Shown piece by piece: positions 7,596-16,311 of a stretch of DNA of 64,000 bases. The number at the start of each line of letters is the position of its first letter. The first letter of the stretch is position 1. Below the pieces are notes generated by a model, which did not search any database, was not told the DNA's origin, and saw only the letters and a list, made by a program, of their open reading frames with translations. Location of the stretch: contig NZ_JAFCMM010000001.1 of NCBI RefSeq assembly GCF_018131225.1, positions 2,852,001-2,916,000 on the forward strand, written 5' to 3'. A program made the position numbers and the translations under genes. The DNA is from Bradyrhizobium sp. U87765 SZCCT0048. Lineage in GTDB: Bacteria; Pseudomonadota; Alphaproteobacteria; Rhizobiales; Xanthobacteraceae.

Positions 7596-9191
7596 CTACA
7601 CCCCGGCCGCGCCGCCGTCCGCGCGCGGATCGTGGCCGCCCTCGAGGAGGCCACCGGGGTGCAACACCACCGCGCCGGCATGGCCCATGGTGTCGGAATA
7701 GGCGTCCGGCAGCACGTCGACGTCGTGGCGCGCCGACAGCAGGCGATCGATCAAGTTGCCGTCGAAGCGCGCTTCCAGCCGCAAATTGGTGTGGCTCGAA
7801 CCCCAGGTGCGCCCCAAGAGCCAGCGCGGCTGGTCGAGCGCCAGCTCCAGCGGCTGGCGGTAGAGGATGTGGCGGGAGAATATCATCGCCTGGGTCTGGG
7901 GCTGGCCGTCGCCGCCCATGGTGCCGTAGGCCATGATCCGGCCGTCCTTGAGGACGGCGAGGGCCGGGTTCAGCGTGTGGAACGGCAGCCGGCCCGGGCT
8001 CAGCGGATTGGCCGCCTTGGGGTCGAGCGAGAAGCTCGCGCCGCGGTTCTGCATCAGCACGCCGGTCGCCGGCAGCACGCAGCCCGAGCCGAACTCCCAG
8101 AAGATCGACTGGATGTAGGACACGACAAGGCCCGAGGCGTCGGCGGCGCCCATCCAGATGGTGTCGCCCTCGCTCCAGGTCGATGGCCACGGCGCCGCCT
8201 TCTGGCGGTCAATGCGGGCGACCTCGGCGTCGAGAAACGCCGGCGCCAGGAAACGGTCGAGCTCGGCGGTGAGCTGGCGCGGATCGGTGACGAAGCGGTC
8301 GCGCACGCGGAACGCGCGCTTGGTCGCCTCGACGAGACCGTGGATATAGTCGAAGCCCTCGGCCTCCTGGATGCGCAGGCGATCGAACAGTCCGAGAATG
8401 ATCAGCGACGCGAGCCCCTGGGTCGGTGGCGGCGCGTTGTACAGCGTACCGGCTCCGATCACCGTGGACAGCGCCTCGGCTACCCAGGGCTTCGCCGCCG
8501 CGAGGTCGGCGCGGGTCACCGGGCTGCCGATACGCGCGAGGTCGGCTCCGATCTCGCGCCCGACGTCGCCGCGGTAGAAGTCATCGAGGCCGGCCTGGAC
8601 GAGATGCTCCAGCGTCGCGGCCATCGCCGTTTGCTTCAAGGTTGCGCCGAGCTCGGGCACCTTGCCGTCGACCAGGAAGGTCTGGGCGAAGCCGGGCACA
8701 TCCTTGAGCTCTTCAAGCTTGCCGCGCGTCAGTTCGACCTGGCTGCGGGTCGCCACATAGCCGTCCTTGGCGCTGCGAATCGCCGGTGCAAGCAGAACAT
8801 CGAGCGGCAGCCGGCCGCCAAGGGCTTTCGCCGCCTCCAGCGCCAGCTGCCAGCCACCGACCGCCGCCGGCACTGTCAGGGCCGCCAGCGGCCCGCGCGG
8901 CGGGATCATGTCGTGGCCGTGCTCGCGGTAGAAGGCCGGCGTCGCCCCGCTGCCGGCCGCGCCCGCGCCCATCAGCGCGCGAACGCGCCCCGACGGCTCG
9001 CGCACCAGCCAGAAGCCATCGCCGCCGATGTGGTTCATGTGGGGGTAGACCGCCGCGATCGAGGCGGCCATGGCGACCATGGCCTCGAGGGCGTTGCCGC
9101 CCTCGGCGAGCACGTGGCGGCCCGCCTCGACGGTTGCGGAATGAGGCGCCGCGACGACGCCGCGGCGGTGACCGGAAGAATGTCGTGTCAT
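7596..9191 (-). CDS. gamma-glutamyltransferase family protein (Ntn hydrolase)
   Basis: About 531 residues from the ATG at 9191. It belongs to the self-cleaving gamma-glutamyltransferase superfamily: VVAAPHSATVEAG and GGNALEAMVAMAAS near the start, NHIGGDGFWLV, and the processing site GDTIWMGAADASG. The nucleophilic Thr of the small subunit is Thr344, but the usual TTHxS is TIWMG, so substrate use may differ from glutathione. No signal peptide is evident, implying a cytoplasmic enzyme. A GTG at 9227 would add 12 residues; neither start has a strong ribosome-binding site. Confidence 0.85.
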   Translation of the reverse strand: MTRHSSGHRRGVVAAPHSATVEAGRHVLAEGGNALEAMVAMAASIAAVYPHMNHIGGDGFWLVREPSGRVRALMGAGAAGSGATPAFYREHGHDMIPPRGPLAALTVPAAVGGWQLALEAAKALGGRLPLDVLLAPAIRSAKDGYVATRSQVELTRGKLEELKDVPGFAQTFLVDGKVPELGATLKQTAMAATLEHLVQAGLDDFYRGDVGREIGADLARIGSPVTRADLAAAKPWVAEALSTVIGAGTLYNAPPPTQGLASLIILGLFDRLRIQEAEGFDYIHGLVEATKRAFRVRDRFVTDPRQLTAELDRFLAPAFLDAEVARIDRQKAAPWPSTWSEGDTIWMGAADASGLVVSYIQSIFWEFGSGCVLPATGVLMQNRGASFSLDPKAANPLSPGRLPFHTLNPALAVLKDGRIMAYGTMGGDGQPQTQAMIFSRHILYRQPLELALDQPRWLLGRTWGSSHTNLRLEARFDGNLIDRLLSARHDVDVLPDAYSDTMGHAGAVVLHPGGLLEGGHDPRADGGAAGV

Positions 9192-9261
9192 GACCTGTCC
9201 ATCAGATGAGTCGTGCGCGACAGACACTCCGGTCCCGGGGAATGTCTGATGCTATCTCTCA

Positions 9262-11334
9262 TTAGGCCGGCTCGGGCGCATCCAGCAACCCCCGCCCGCG
9301 CAGCAGCGCGTCAACCTCCGGCTCCCGGCCCCGGAAGGCAACATAGGCCTCCTCCGGATCGCGCGAGCCGCCCGAGGAATAGATATTGTCGTGCAGGCGT
9401 TTCGCGACCGCCGGATCGAAGATGTCGCCGGCTTCCTCGAAGGCGCCGAAGGCATCGGCGTCCATCACCTCGGACCACATGTAGCTGTAATAGCCCGCCG
9501 CATAATGGTCGCCCGAGAAGATATGGCCGAACTGCTGCGGCCGGTGGCGCATGGCGATTTCCGAGGGCATGCCGATCTTGTCGAGCTCCTGGCGCTCGAA
9601 CGCCCGGACGTCGGCGATTTCGCTCACCGGATGGGAATGGAATTCCATGTCCATCAGCGCCGACGCCAGGAATTCGACGGTCGCGAAGCCCTGGTTGAAC
9701 TTGCGGGCGGCCAGGAAGCGCTGCAGCAGGTCGTCGGGCAGCGGCTCGCCGGTCTGATAGTGCCGGGCGAACCGGCGCAGCACCGCCGGCTGCTGCTGCC
9801 AGTGCTCGTAGAGCTGGGACGGCAGTTCGACGAAATCGGTGAACACGCTGGTGCCCGACAGCGAGGGATAGACGACATCGGACAGCATGCCGTGCAGGCC
9901 ATGGCCGAACTCGTGGAACAGCGTCCGCGCGTCGTCCGGCGACAGCAGCGCCGGGTGACCGTCCGCTCCCTTGGCGAAGTTCATGACGTTGATGATCAGC
10001 GGCGACACCCCGCCGTCGAGCTTCTGCTGGTCGCGCAGCGAGGTCATCCAGGCGCCGGAGCGCTTGGAGGCGCGGGCGAAGTAATCGCCGTAAAACAGCG
10101 CCTTGTGGGCGCCGGCGGCGTCGGTCACCTCCCACACCCGCACATCGGGGTGCCAGACCGGAATGTCGTGGCGCTCACTGAAGGACAGCCCGAACAGCCG
10201 GTGGGCGACGTCGAAGGCCGCCTCGATCATGTGGTCGAGCACGAGGTAGGGCTTGATCGCCGCGTCGTCGAAATTGGCGCGGCGCTGGCGCAGCTTCTCG
10301 GCGTAGAACCGCCAGTCCCACGGCGCGAGCGCGAAGTTGCCGCCATCCTCGCGGATCAACTCCTGCAGGGCGTCGCGGTCGGCGAGCGCCTTGGCCCTCG
10401 CCGGCTCCCACACCCGCTCGAGCAGGCTGCGGACGGCCTCAGGGGTCTTGGCCATGGAGTCCTCGAGGCGGTAGGCCGCAAAGTTGGCATAGCCGAGGAT
10501 CCGCGCGGTCTCCTCGCGCAGCGCCAGGATTTCGCGGATGGTCGCGCTGTTGTCGTTGGCGTTGCCATTGTCGCCGCGCGCGGTGAAGGCCTTGTAGACC
10601 TTCTCACGGAGATCGCGGCGGGTCGAACTCTGCAGGAACGGCTCGACCGAGGACCGCGACAGCGTCACCACCGCCTTGCCGTCGAGACCGCGCTCGGCCG
10701 CCGACGCCCGCGCCGCCGCCACGAAGGCCGGGCTAAGACCGCCGAGATCATCGGCGCCGAGCTCCAGCGTCCAGTCCTGCTCGTCGCCGAGCAGGTGGTG
10801 GCTGAAGGTCGTGCTCAGCGCCGCCAGGCGCTCGTTGATCTCGCTCATCCGCGCCTTGGCCGCCTCATCGAGACCGGCGCCGGCCCGGTGCATCCGGGTG
10901 TAGAGCCGCTCCAGCAGCCGCTGCTGCTCTTCGGTGAGCCCCATGGAGTGACGATCGTGGTGAAGCCTGGCGACGCGGCCGAACAGCACCGCGTTCATCA
11001 TGATCGGATTCCAGTGCCGTGCCATGCGCAGCGCCACCTCGCTCTCGATCGCCAGCAACTCCGGGTTGGAGTTTGCCGAGACCAGGTCGTAGAACACCGC
11101 AGAAATGCGGTTGAGCAAACGCCCGGAGCGCTCCCAGGCCGTCACCGTGTTGTCGAAGTCCGGGTCAGTCGGATCGTTGACGATCGCCGCCACCTCCATG
11201 GCGTGGTCAGCGAAGGCCTGCTCGAAGGCCGGCATGAAATGCTCGGGCCGGATGGCGGCGAATGGCGGCGTCTCGAGCGGGGTCCGCCAAGCCTGCAGCA
11301 GCGGATTGACGGCGGAATCGGGGGAATCGGACAT
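9262..11334 (-). CDS. M3 family metallopeptidase (oligopeptidase A / Dcp type)
   Basis: A protein of 690 residues, full length for the cytoplasmic oligopeptidase A/peptidyl-dipeptidase Dcp group. The zinc site HEFGH is at residues 474-478 with the third ligand expected in the following FTDFVELPSQLYEHW segment. The N-terminus (NPLLQAWRTPLETPPFAAIRPEHF) matches the prolyl-oligopeptidase-like start of the family. It trims short peptides, including degradation products and signal peptides. Start ATG at 11334 is the only reasonable one. Confidence 0.94.
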   Translation of the reverse strand: MSDSPDSAVNPLLQAWRTPLETPPFAAIRPEHFMPAFEQAFADHAMEVAAIVNDPTDPDFDNTVTAWERSGRLLNRISAVFYDLVSANSNPELLAIESEVALRMARHWNPIMMNAVLFGRVARLHHDRHSMGLTEEQQRLLERLYTRMHRAGAGLDEAAKARMSEINERLAALSTTFSHHLLGDEQDWTLELGADDLGGLSPAFVAAARASAAERGLDGKAVVTLSRSSVEPFLQSSTRRDLREKVYKAFTARGDNGNANDNSATIREILALREETARILGYANFAAYRLEDSMAKTPEAVRSLLERVWEPARAKALADRDALQELIREDGGNFALAPWDWRFYAEKLRQRRANFDDAAIKPYLVLDHMIEAAFDVAHRLFGLSFSERHDIPVWHPDVRVWEVTDAAGAHKALFYGDYFARASKRSGAWMTSLRDQQKLDGGVSPLIINVMNFAKGADGHPALLSPDDARTLFHEFGHGLHGMLSDVVYPSLSGTSVFTDFVELPSQLYEHWQQQPAVLRRFARHYQTGEPLPDDLLQRFLAARKFNQGFATVEFLASALMDMEFHSHPVSEIADVRAFERQELDKIGMPSEIAMRHRPQQFGHIFSGDHYAAGYYSYMWSEVMDADAFGAFEEAGDIFDPAVAKRLHDNIYSSGGSRDPEEAYVAFRGREPEVDALLRGRGLLDAPEPA

Positions 11335-11464
11335 GAAAAAACCTGCTTACGGCCAAATTCGATCGGGCAGATAATAGCACCGTGGCGGCTTTTTTGGGCC
11401 CTCCGCGCTTGATCGGGAGGACGTTTTCGAGGACATTGCGCCCCGCCAACAGGACCTTTGCCAC

Positions 11465-11725
11465 ATGAGCTCGCCGACCACCGCTTCCGCGCCCCGCCAG
11501 ATCGCCTGGCCCAGCGTCATCACCGTGATCTCGGCCGCCATCCTGATCGGCGCCGAGGTGTTCGGCGCGGCGTTCGCCGGCGGCTGGGCTCTGTCGCTGC
11601 TGTTCGGCCTCGAAGATGTCGGCGCCCACATCCTGCAGGCGGTGCTGTTTCTGCTCGGCGTCGCCATCATGGCGTCGTTCGTCCGCAACGCTCAGCGCAT
11701 CGAGCCGTTCACGCGGCGCGGCTGA
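11465..11725 (+). CDS. small conserved membrane protein of unknown function
   Basis: An 86-residue protein with two hydrophobic stretches, about residues 16-42 (SVITVISAAILIGAEVFGAA and onward) and 55-73 (AHILQAVLFLLGVAIMASFV), and a short basic tail. It diverges from the M3 peptidase gene. I recall similar two-helix proteins in Bradyrhizobium relatives but cannot name a function. Confidence 0.65.
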   Translation: MSSPTTASAPRQIAWPSVITVISAAILIGAEVFGAAFAGGWALSLLFGLEDVGAHILQAVLFLLGVAIMASFVRNAQRIEPFTRRG

Positions 11726-11959
11726 GACGCCGCGACCTCGCGTCACACCTTGCGCGCACGGCGCGCCACGACAGCGATACCGCCGCACTCATCTTTCGTT
11801 AAAGACCTTGAACGGCTGTTCATCTCGCGCGCACCGCTGACACAACAAACGCGCCCTCCCGGCAACACACGCTCGCGCGCTGTGCAGAAAATCTCTGCGC
11901 TGCTGAAAAAAATGTTGCGGAGCTGAGTCAAAAGACCTATTTCCCGTTTTGCCCAATTT

Positions 11960-12385
11960 CGCACGTGCCTGTGGTCGTGTGTCGGTCGGTAGGTATCCGG
12001 ACAAGAGGCCGGACAGCCGCCAAGGAAGCGAGCAAGCCCAGCACCTCTCTCCAGAGGCGCGACACTCAAGGGTCCTCCTTTCTTGCAACCGTGATCGGCA
12101 GCCGGAGGCGAACCGGCGCACCCCGCGCTCAACGGGGGACGCGACTTAAAGCAACGACGGAGCGGGCTTTTTTGGTCTCTGCCAGCTTTCCACCAGCTGG
12201 CGCGAATACCGAAGAGGCTTGTCCTTCATTGCCAGGTGTGCGGATGGGATTTCCCCTCCAATCCACGGCAGCACAATTCGGTTCGAGTGTCAGGCTTTGT
12301 CGCGCCTCCATCGCGTGACTGGGCCCAAAGCTCGCAGCCGGAATTCACGTTTGGACGGTCCGCGTTGGGCCGTTTGGAGGGTGCT
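11960..12385 (+). ncRNA. structured mRNA leader of the decarboxylase, resembling the alphaproteobacterial speF motif
   Basis: The 660 bases before the decarboxylase hold no convincing gene. From about 11960 the sequence is structured: GGTAGGTATCCGGACAAGAGG with CCGG repeats, a CCTCT-ctcc-AGAGG hairpin (12044-12057), then alternative pairings. CCCCG (12121-12125) can pair with CGGGG (12133-12137), or CCCGCGCTC (12122-12130) can pair with GAGCGGG (12160-12166) just before T6 (12168-12173), forming an intrinsic terminator. A further hairpin GCCAGCT/AGCTGGC (12181-12201) follows. The speF RNA motif is known upstream of alphaproteobacterial ornithine decarboxylase genes. That this is it is my recollection, not a covariance search. 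Confidence 0.6.
12122..12173 (+). terminator. candidate attenuator terminator inside the decarboxylase leader
   Basis: CCCGCGCTC at 12122-12130 can pair, with one bulge, to GAGCGGG at 12160-12166, directly followed by CTTTTTT. The overlapping hairpin CCCCG/CGGGG (12121-12137) uses the same left arm, so the two folds exclude each other. This is the arrangement of an attenuator. Whether it ends transcription in the cell is inferred. Confidence 0.5.
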
Positions 12386-13528
12386 ATGACCGAGCGCATT
12401 CAGGAATTCCTGCGCAACCGCCGTCGTGACGGTCTCGACATCGAGCCTTGCCTCGTCGTCGACCTCGAGGTCGTGCGCGACAACTATCAGACCTTTGCCA
12501 AGGCGCTGCCGGACAGCCGCGTGTTCTACGCGGTGAAGGCCAATCCTGCGCCGGAAGTGCTCTCCCTGCTGGCCTCGCTCGGCTCGTGCTTCGACACCGC
12601 GACCGTCGCGGAGATCGAAATGGCGCTGGCCGCCGGCGCGACCGCGGACCGCATCTCGTTCGGCAACACCATCAAGAAGGAGCGCGACATCGCGCGCGCC
12701 TACGCGCTCGGCATCCGCCTGTTCGCGGTCGACTGCTCCGCCGAGGTCGAGAAGGTCGCTCGCGCCGCCCCGGGCGCGCGGGTGTTCTGCCGCATCCTCT
12801 ATGATTGCGCCGGCGCCGAGTGGCCGCTGTCGCGCAAGTTCGGCTGCGATCCCGAGATGGCGGTCGAGGTGCTCGACCTCGCCAAGCGGCTCGGCCTCGA
12901 GCCGTGCGGCATCTCGTTCCATGTCGGCTCGCAGCAGCGCAAGGTGAAGGCGTGGGACCGGGCCCTGGCGATGGCCTCGACCGTGTTCCGTGACTGCGCC
13001 GAGCGCGGCATCACCCTGACCATGGTCAACATGGGCGGCGGTTTCCCGACCAAGTACCTCAAGGACGTGCCGCCCGTGCTGCAGTACGGCCGCTCGATCT
13101 TCCGGGCGCTGCGCAAGCACTTCGGCAACCAGATCCCGGAAACGATCATCGAGCCGGGCCGCGGCATGGTCGGCAACGCCGGCATCATCGAGACCGAGGT
13201 GGTGCTGATCTCGAAGAAGAGCGACGAGGACGAGGTTCGCTGGGTCTACCTCGACATCGGCAAGTTCGGCGGTCTCGCCGAGACAATGGACGAGTCGATC
13301 CGCTACGCCATCCGTACCCCGCACGACGGGGCGGACATGACACCGTGCGTGCTCGCGGGCCCGACGTGCGACTCCGCCGACGTGCTCTACGAGAAGCAGC
13401 CGTATCCGCTGCCGGTCACGCTCGAGATCGGCGACAAGCTGCTGATCGAAGGCACCGGGGCGTACACCTCGACCTACTCGTCGGTGGCCTTCAACGGCAT
13501 TCCGCCGCTGCGGACCTACCACATCTGA
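12386..13528 (+). CDS. type III PLP-dependent ornithine/lysine decarboxylase
   Basis: A protein of 380 residues with an alanine-racemase-like fold. The PLP lysine lies in FYAVKANPAPEVL, and CDSADVLYE provides the active-site Cys/Asp from the partner subunit across the dimer interface. GCDPEM, FHVGSQQ, the NMGGGFPTKY phosphate-binding loop and EPGRGMV are all present. It makes putrescine (or cadaverine) for the homospermidine synthase encoded 2.8 kb downstream. The ATG at 12386 is set by GGAGG nine bases upstream. Ornithine versus lysine preference cannot be told reliably from the sequence. Confidence 0.93.
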   Translation: MTERIQEFLRNRRRDGLDIEPCLVVDLEVVRDNYQTFAKALPDSRVFYAVKANPAPEVLSLLASLGSCFDTATVAEIEMALAAGATADRISFGNTIKKERDIARAYALGIRLFAVDCSAEVEKVARAAPGARVFCRILYDCAGAEWPLSRKFGCDPEMAVEVLDLAKRLGLEPCGISFHVGSQQRKVKAWDRALAMASTVFRDCAERGITLTMVNMGGGFPTKYLKDVPPVLQYGRSIFRALRKHFGNQIPETIIEPGRGMVGNAGIIETEVVLISKKSDEDEVRWVYLDIGKFGGLAETMDESIRYAIRTPHDGADMTPCVLAGPTCDSADVLYEKQPYPLPVTLEIGDKLLIEGTGAYTSTYSSVAFNGIPPLRTYHI

Positions 13529-13574
13529 GCTTTTCAAAAGCTCCGAAACCGCGGAGGCCGGCTGGCCGGCCTCC
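13527..13574 (+). terminator. two consecutive hairpins after the decarboxylase gene
   Basis: GAGCTTTTCAAAAGCTC (13527-13543) is an 8-1-8 palindrome overlapping the stop codon, followed by GGAGGCCGGC/GCCGGCCTCC (13553-13574). Neither has a long T-run, so they may terminate weakly or stabilise the mRNA end. Confidence 0.55.
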
Positions 13575-13643
13575 TCCCGTCACCTTCCGTCTGGATGACA
13601 ACACGCGGCCGCCATCGCGCGGGTGCGTGGGGACTGACGTGCC

Positions 13644-14243
13644 ATGACCGCTCTGAAAACGACTGCCCTGACCAGCCCTGCCCCGATTTCCGAGGCCGCT
13701 CCGTTCGCGATCCGTGCGGAACGGACCTCCGACGTCGCTGCGCGCGAGGCGTTGCTGGATGCGTGCTTCGGCCCTGGTCGGTCCGCGCGCACCTGCCAGC
13801 GCCTTCGCGACGGACGCCTGCCCGCGGAAGGTCTCGCCTTCTCGGCGGTGCGCGGTGGTCAACTCGTCGGCACCGTGCGGTTGTGGCACGTCAGTGCCGG
13901 GGGCTGCCCGGCGCTGATGCTCGGGCCGCTGGCGGTCGATCCGTCCTGCCGCGATCTCGGCCTCGGCGCCGCGCTGATGCGCCACGCGCTGCTCGCCGCC
14001 ACCGTCCGTGGCCATGGCGCGGTGATCCTGCTCGGCGACGCGCCGTACTATGCCCGCTTCGGCTTCTCGCCGGACAAGACCGCGGCGCTGTCGCTGCCGG
14101 GCCCGTTCGAGCGCGACCGCCTGCTCGCCCGGGAACTCTGCCCTGGCGCGCTCGACGGCGCGGCCGGGCTGATCGTCGCGTGCGGCGCGAGCGCCGGCCG
14201 CGCCCGCAGCAGCACGATGCCAAAGTCCCGGCGCGCCGCCTGA
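13644..14243 (+). CDS. GNAT family N-acetyltransferase
   Basis: A protein of 199 residues with the GNAT core: GQLVGTVRLWHV (strand 4), LGPLAVDPSCRDLGLGAALMRHAL (acetyl-CoA pyrophosphate loop of the R/Q-x-x-G-x-G/A type, here RDLGLGA) and LLGDAPYYARFGFS (C-terminal motif B). It belongs to the YhbS-like group. It sits between the decarboxylase and the homospermidine synthase. Polyamine acetylation is an attractive guess, but the sequence does not show the substrate. Confidence 0.88.
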   Translation: MTALKTTALTSPAPISEAAPFAIRAERTSDVAAREALLDACFGPGRSARTCQRLRDGRLPAEGLAFSAVRGGQLVGTVRLWHVSAGGCPALMLGPLAVDPSCRDLGLGAALMRHALLAATVRGHGAVILLGDAPYYARFGFSPDKTAALSLPGPFERDRLLARELCPGALDGAAGLIVACGASAGRARSSTMPKSRRAA

Positions 14244-14590
14244 TCGCTGCGGCCGAGCGACGCACAGGCCGCCCGGGCGGCGGCCTGTGCGTTGACATTC
14301 CCCCCTCTGCTCCTAACTTGGACGCATCATGTTGCAGACGCGCATCCATCGCCTGATGCTTCGCGCCGGTCATCTCATCGCAGGAAGATGACCCGGGCGG
14401 ACGCGTTCGCGCGCCGTCCCGGGACATGATGTTCAGACGCCTTTTCCAGTCGTGAGCCCGCCGGCATGGCTTTCGCCATGCCCGCCACCCGGATCGCAGC
14501 GATCCGGCTGTGCAGCTCACAGCGCGTCGCTCCTCCTTCATTTCAATCCGAAGCAAACGCGGGCGCGCCTGCCGCCTGACGGTGACAACC
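14244..14590. other. intergenic region with a cluster of hairpins, possible structured RNA
   Basis: No gene is convincing here. Four inverted repeats follow each other: a 14-bp stem at 14260-14292 (loop CGGGC), CCCGGG arms at 14392-14397 and 14418-14423, GGCATGGC-TTTC-GCCATGCC at 14463-14482, and CCGGATC-GCAGC-GATCCGG at 14489-14507. A near-repeat of CATSATGTTSCAGACGC is seen around 14326-14341 and 14425-14440. The first hairpin is probably the terminator of the GNAT gene. The rest could be a small RNA or the leader of the rnk gene. Confidence 0.45.
14260..14292 (+). terminator. strong hairpin after the GNAT gene
   Basis: ACGCACAGGCCGCC (14260-14273) pairs perfectly with GGCGGCCTGTGCGT (14279-14292) across a five-base loop. 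No T-run follows, only TGACATTCCCC. Confidence 0.6.
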
Positions 14591-14995
14591 ATGATCGAAC
14601 AATCGCAGACCCGACTGCCCGCCATTTCCATTCACGCCCGCGATCTCGATCGGCTGCGCCAGCTCGCCGACGCGGCAGCCGGGACCTATCCGGCGACCGC
14701 CGAGTTCCTGGCACGCGAGATCGACCGCGCCGCAGTGCTTCCGCCCGATCATCCGGCCAGCGATGTCGTGACGATGCAGTCGGGCGTCACGTTCCGCGAC
14801 GACGTCACCGCGCAGACGCGCAGCGTGACGCTGGTTTATCCGGACGAGGCCGACGTGGATGCAGGACGCATCTCAATCCTGACACCGATCGGCGCCGCAT
14901 TGATCGGCCTGTCGCCGGGACAGACGATCGCTTTCCAGACGCCGACCGGCGGCTGGCGCTCGCTGACGGTGATCAGCGTCGCGCCACCGTCATGA
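14591..14995 (+). CDS. rnk: Rnk-type regulator of nucleoside diphosphate kinase (GreA/GreB C-terminal domain)
   Basis: A 134-residue protein: an N-terminal helix pair (ISIHARDLDRLRQLADAAAG) and a GreA/B C-terminal FKBP-like domain (VTFRDDVTAQTRSVTLVYPDEAD, then RISILTPIGAALIGLSPGQTI). The long coiled coil with the catalytic acidic tip of GreA is absent, as in Rnk, which binds RNA polymerase without cleavage activity. The ATG at 14591 is chosen since the family similarity begins there; an upstream ATG at 14510 would add 27 unrelated residues. Confidence 0.85.
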   Translation: MIEQSQTRLPAISIHARDLDRLRQLADAAAGTYPATAEFLAREIDRAAVLPPDHPASDVVTMQSGVTFRDDVTAQTRSVTLVYPDEADVDAGRISILTPIGAALIGLSPGQTIAFQTPTGGWRSLTVISVAPPS

Positions 14996-15082
14996 TGCAC
15001 GTGACATTCGCCGAACGCATGCTGCGCGCGATCGCACGATCGCCACGCAGCCGGCTGCATGCAGGCGGCCGGCGTCGGCGCG

Positions 15083-15113
15083 CGCTACGTTATAAAGTAG
15101 CGAATACTATTCG
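15083..15113. promoter_or_regulatory. double palindrome upstream of the CDF gene, candidate promoter/operator
   Basis: CGCTAC-GTTATAAA-GTAGCG (15083-15102, 6-8-6) is directly joined to CGAATA-C-TATTCG (15101-15113, 6-1-6) in the only AT-rich stretch before the exporter gene. Such sites are typical of metal-responsive repressors (ArsR, CadC or MerR type). No regulator gene lies next to it, so the protein is unknown. Confidence 0.5.
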
Positions 15114-15163
15114 ATGCAACTTACGCTGTCGCTCGCTCCTGCGATCGGTGCTACGGTCGCATC

Positions 15164-16135
15164 ATGAGCCACAGCCACGCCGAACACGATCACGCGGGAC
15201 ACAGCCACGGAAGTCACGACCATTCGGGTCACGATCACGGGCATGGTCACTCGCATGCGCCTGCCGATTTCGGCCGCGCCTTCGCGATCGGCATCGCGCT
15301 CAACACGATCTTCATCGTGGTGGAAGCTGGCTATGGCTACCTCGCGAACTCGACCGCGCTGCTGGCGGACGCCGGGCACAACCTCTCGGACGTGCTCGGC
15401 CTGATCGTCGCGTGGATCGCCGCGGTGCTGTCGAAGCGGCCGCCAACGCCGCGCATGACCTACGGCCTGCGCAACTCCTCGATCCTCGCCGCGCTGACCA
15501 ACGCCGTGCTGCTGCTGATCGCGTGCGGTGCCATCATCCTGGAAGCCGTGCAGCGCCTGCTGAATCCGGAACCCGTGGCGAGCATGACCGTGATTATCGT
15601 CGCGGCGATCGGTATCGCCATCAACGGCGGCACCGCGCTGCTGTTCGCGTCCGGCCGCAAGGGCGACCTCAACATTCGCGGGGCCTACCTGCACATGGCG
15701 GCGGATGCAGCGGTGTCGGCCGGCGTGGTGATCGCCGGCTTCATCATCATGGGCACCGGCTGGCTGTGGATCGATCCTCTGACCAGCCTCGCGATCGTGG
15801 TCGTGATCGTGTGGGGAACCTGGGGCCTGCTCCGGGAGAGCACGGCCATGTCGCTCGCCGCGGTTCCCGCGCGTATCGATCCAGCAGCAGTGCGCGACTA
15901 TCTCGCCGGTCTGCCGGGCGTAACCTCGCTCCACGACCTGCACATCTGGCCGATGAGCACGACCGAAACAGCGCTCACGGCACATCTCGTGACGCCCGCC
16001 GGCCACCCCGGCGACGCCTTCCTGATCGAGGCCTGCGGCCAGCTCAACGAGCGGTTCGGTATCGGCCATGCCACGCTGCAGATCGAGCTGGCGACCACCA
16101 CCCGCTGCGCGCTCGAGCCGGACCACGTGGTGTGA
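15164..16135 (+). CDS. cation diffusion facilitator (CzcD/ZitB-like) zinc exporter
   Basis: A protein of 323 residues. A cytoplasmic N-terminal tail of about 32 residues is mostly His, Asp, Gly and Ser (HSHAEHDHAGHSHG and onward). Six membrane helices follow. The helix II site is STALLADAGHNLSD and the helix V site is YLHMAADAAVSAG, i.e. the D..HD type usual for Zn2+. The last 90 residues form the ferredoxin-like cytoplasmic domain (LHDLHIWPMS). It exports zinc or similar divalent ions in exchange for protons. Position inside the polyamine locus is unexplained. Confidence 0.93.
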   Translation: MSHSHAEHDHAGHSHGSHDHSGHDHGHGHSHAPADFGRAFAIGIALNTIFIVVEAGYGYLANSTALLADAGHNLSDVLGLIVAWIAAVLSKRPPTPRMTYGLRNSSILAALTNAVLLLIACGAIILEAVQRLLNPEPVASMTVIIVAAIGIAINGGTALLFASGRKGDLNIRGAYLHMAADAAVSAGVVIAGFIIMGTGWLWIDPLTSLAIVVVIVWGTWGLLRESTAMSLAAVPARIDPAAVRDYLAGLPGVTSLHDLHIWPMSTTETALTAHLVTPAGHPGDAFLIEACGQLNERFGIGHATLQIELATTTRCALEPDHVV

Positions 16136-16311
16136 CGGCGGCGTGACAGCCGCTGAAACGGCCGCGTCCCCGGGCGCGGCAACAGCCGGATTCGGCTTTC
16201 AGGCTCTCAGAAGCCTTGATTTCATCCGTCATTTGCGTTTGAACGCCTTTGAATCCGCCGCCACGGCGACCCGCGTTTCAAGCCATCACTGCTGCCAGCT
16301 GGAGATTTTGG

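Noticed and set aside
7578..11412. Long plus-strand frames antisense to the gamma-glutamyltransferase and M3 peptidase genes
   Set aside because: Both are mirror frames of clear enzymes with intact catalytic motifs.
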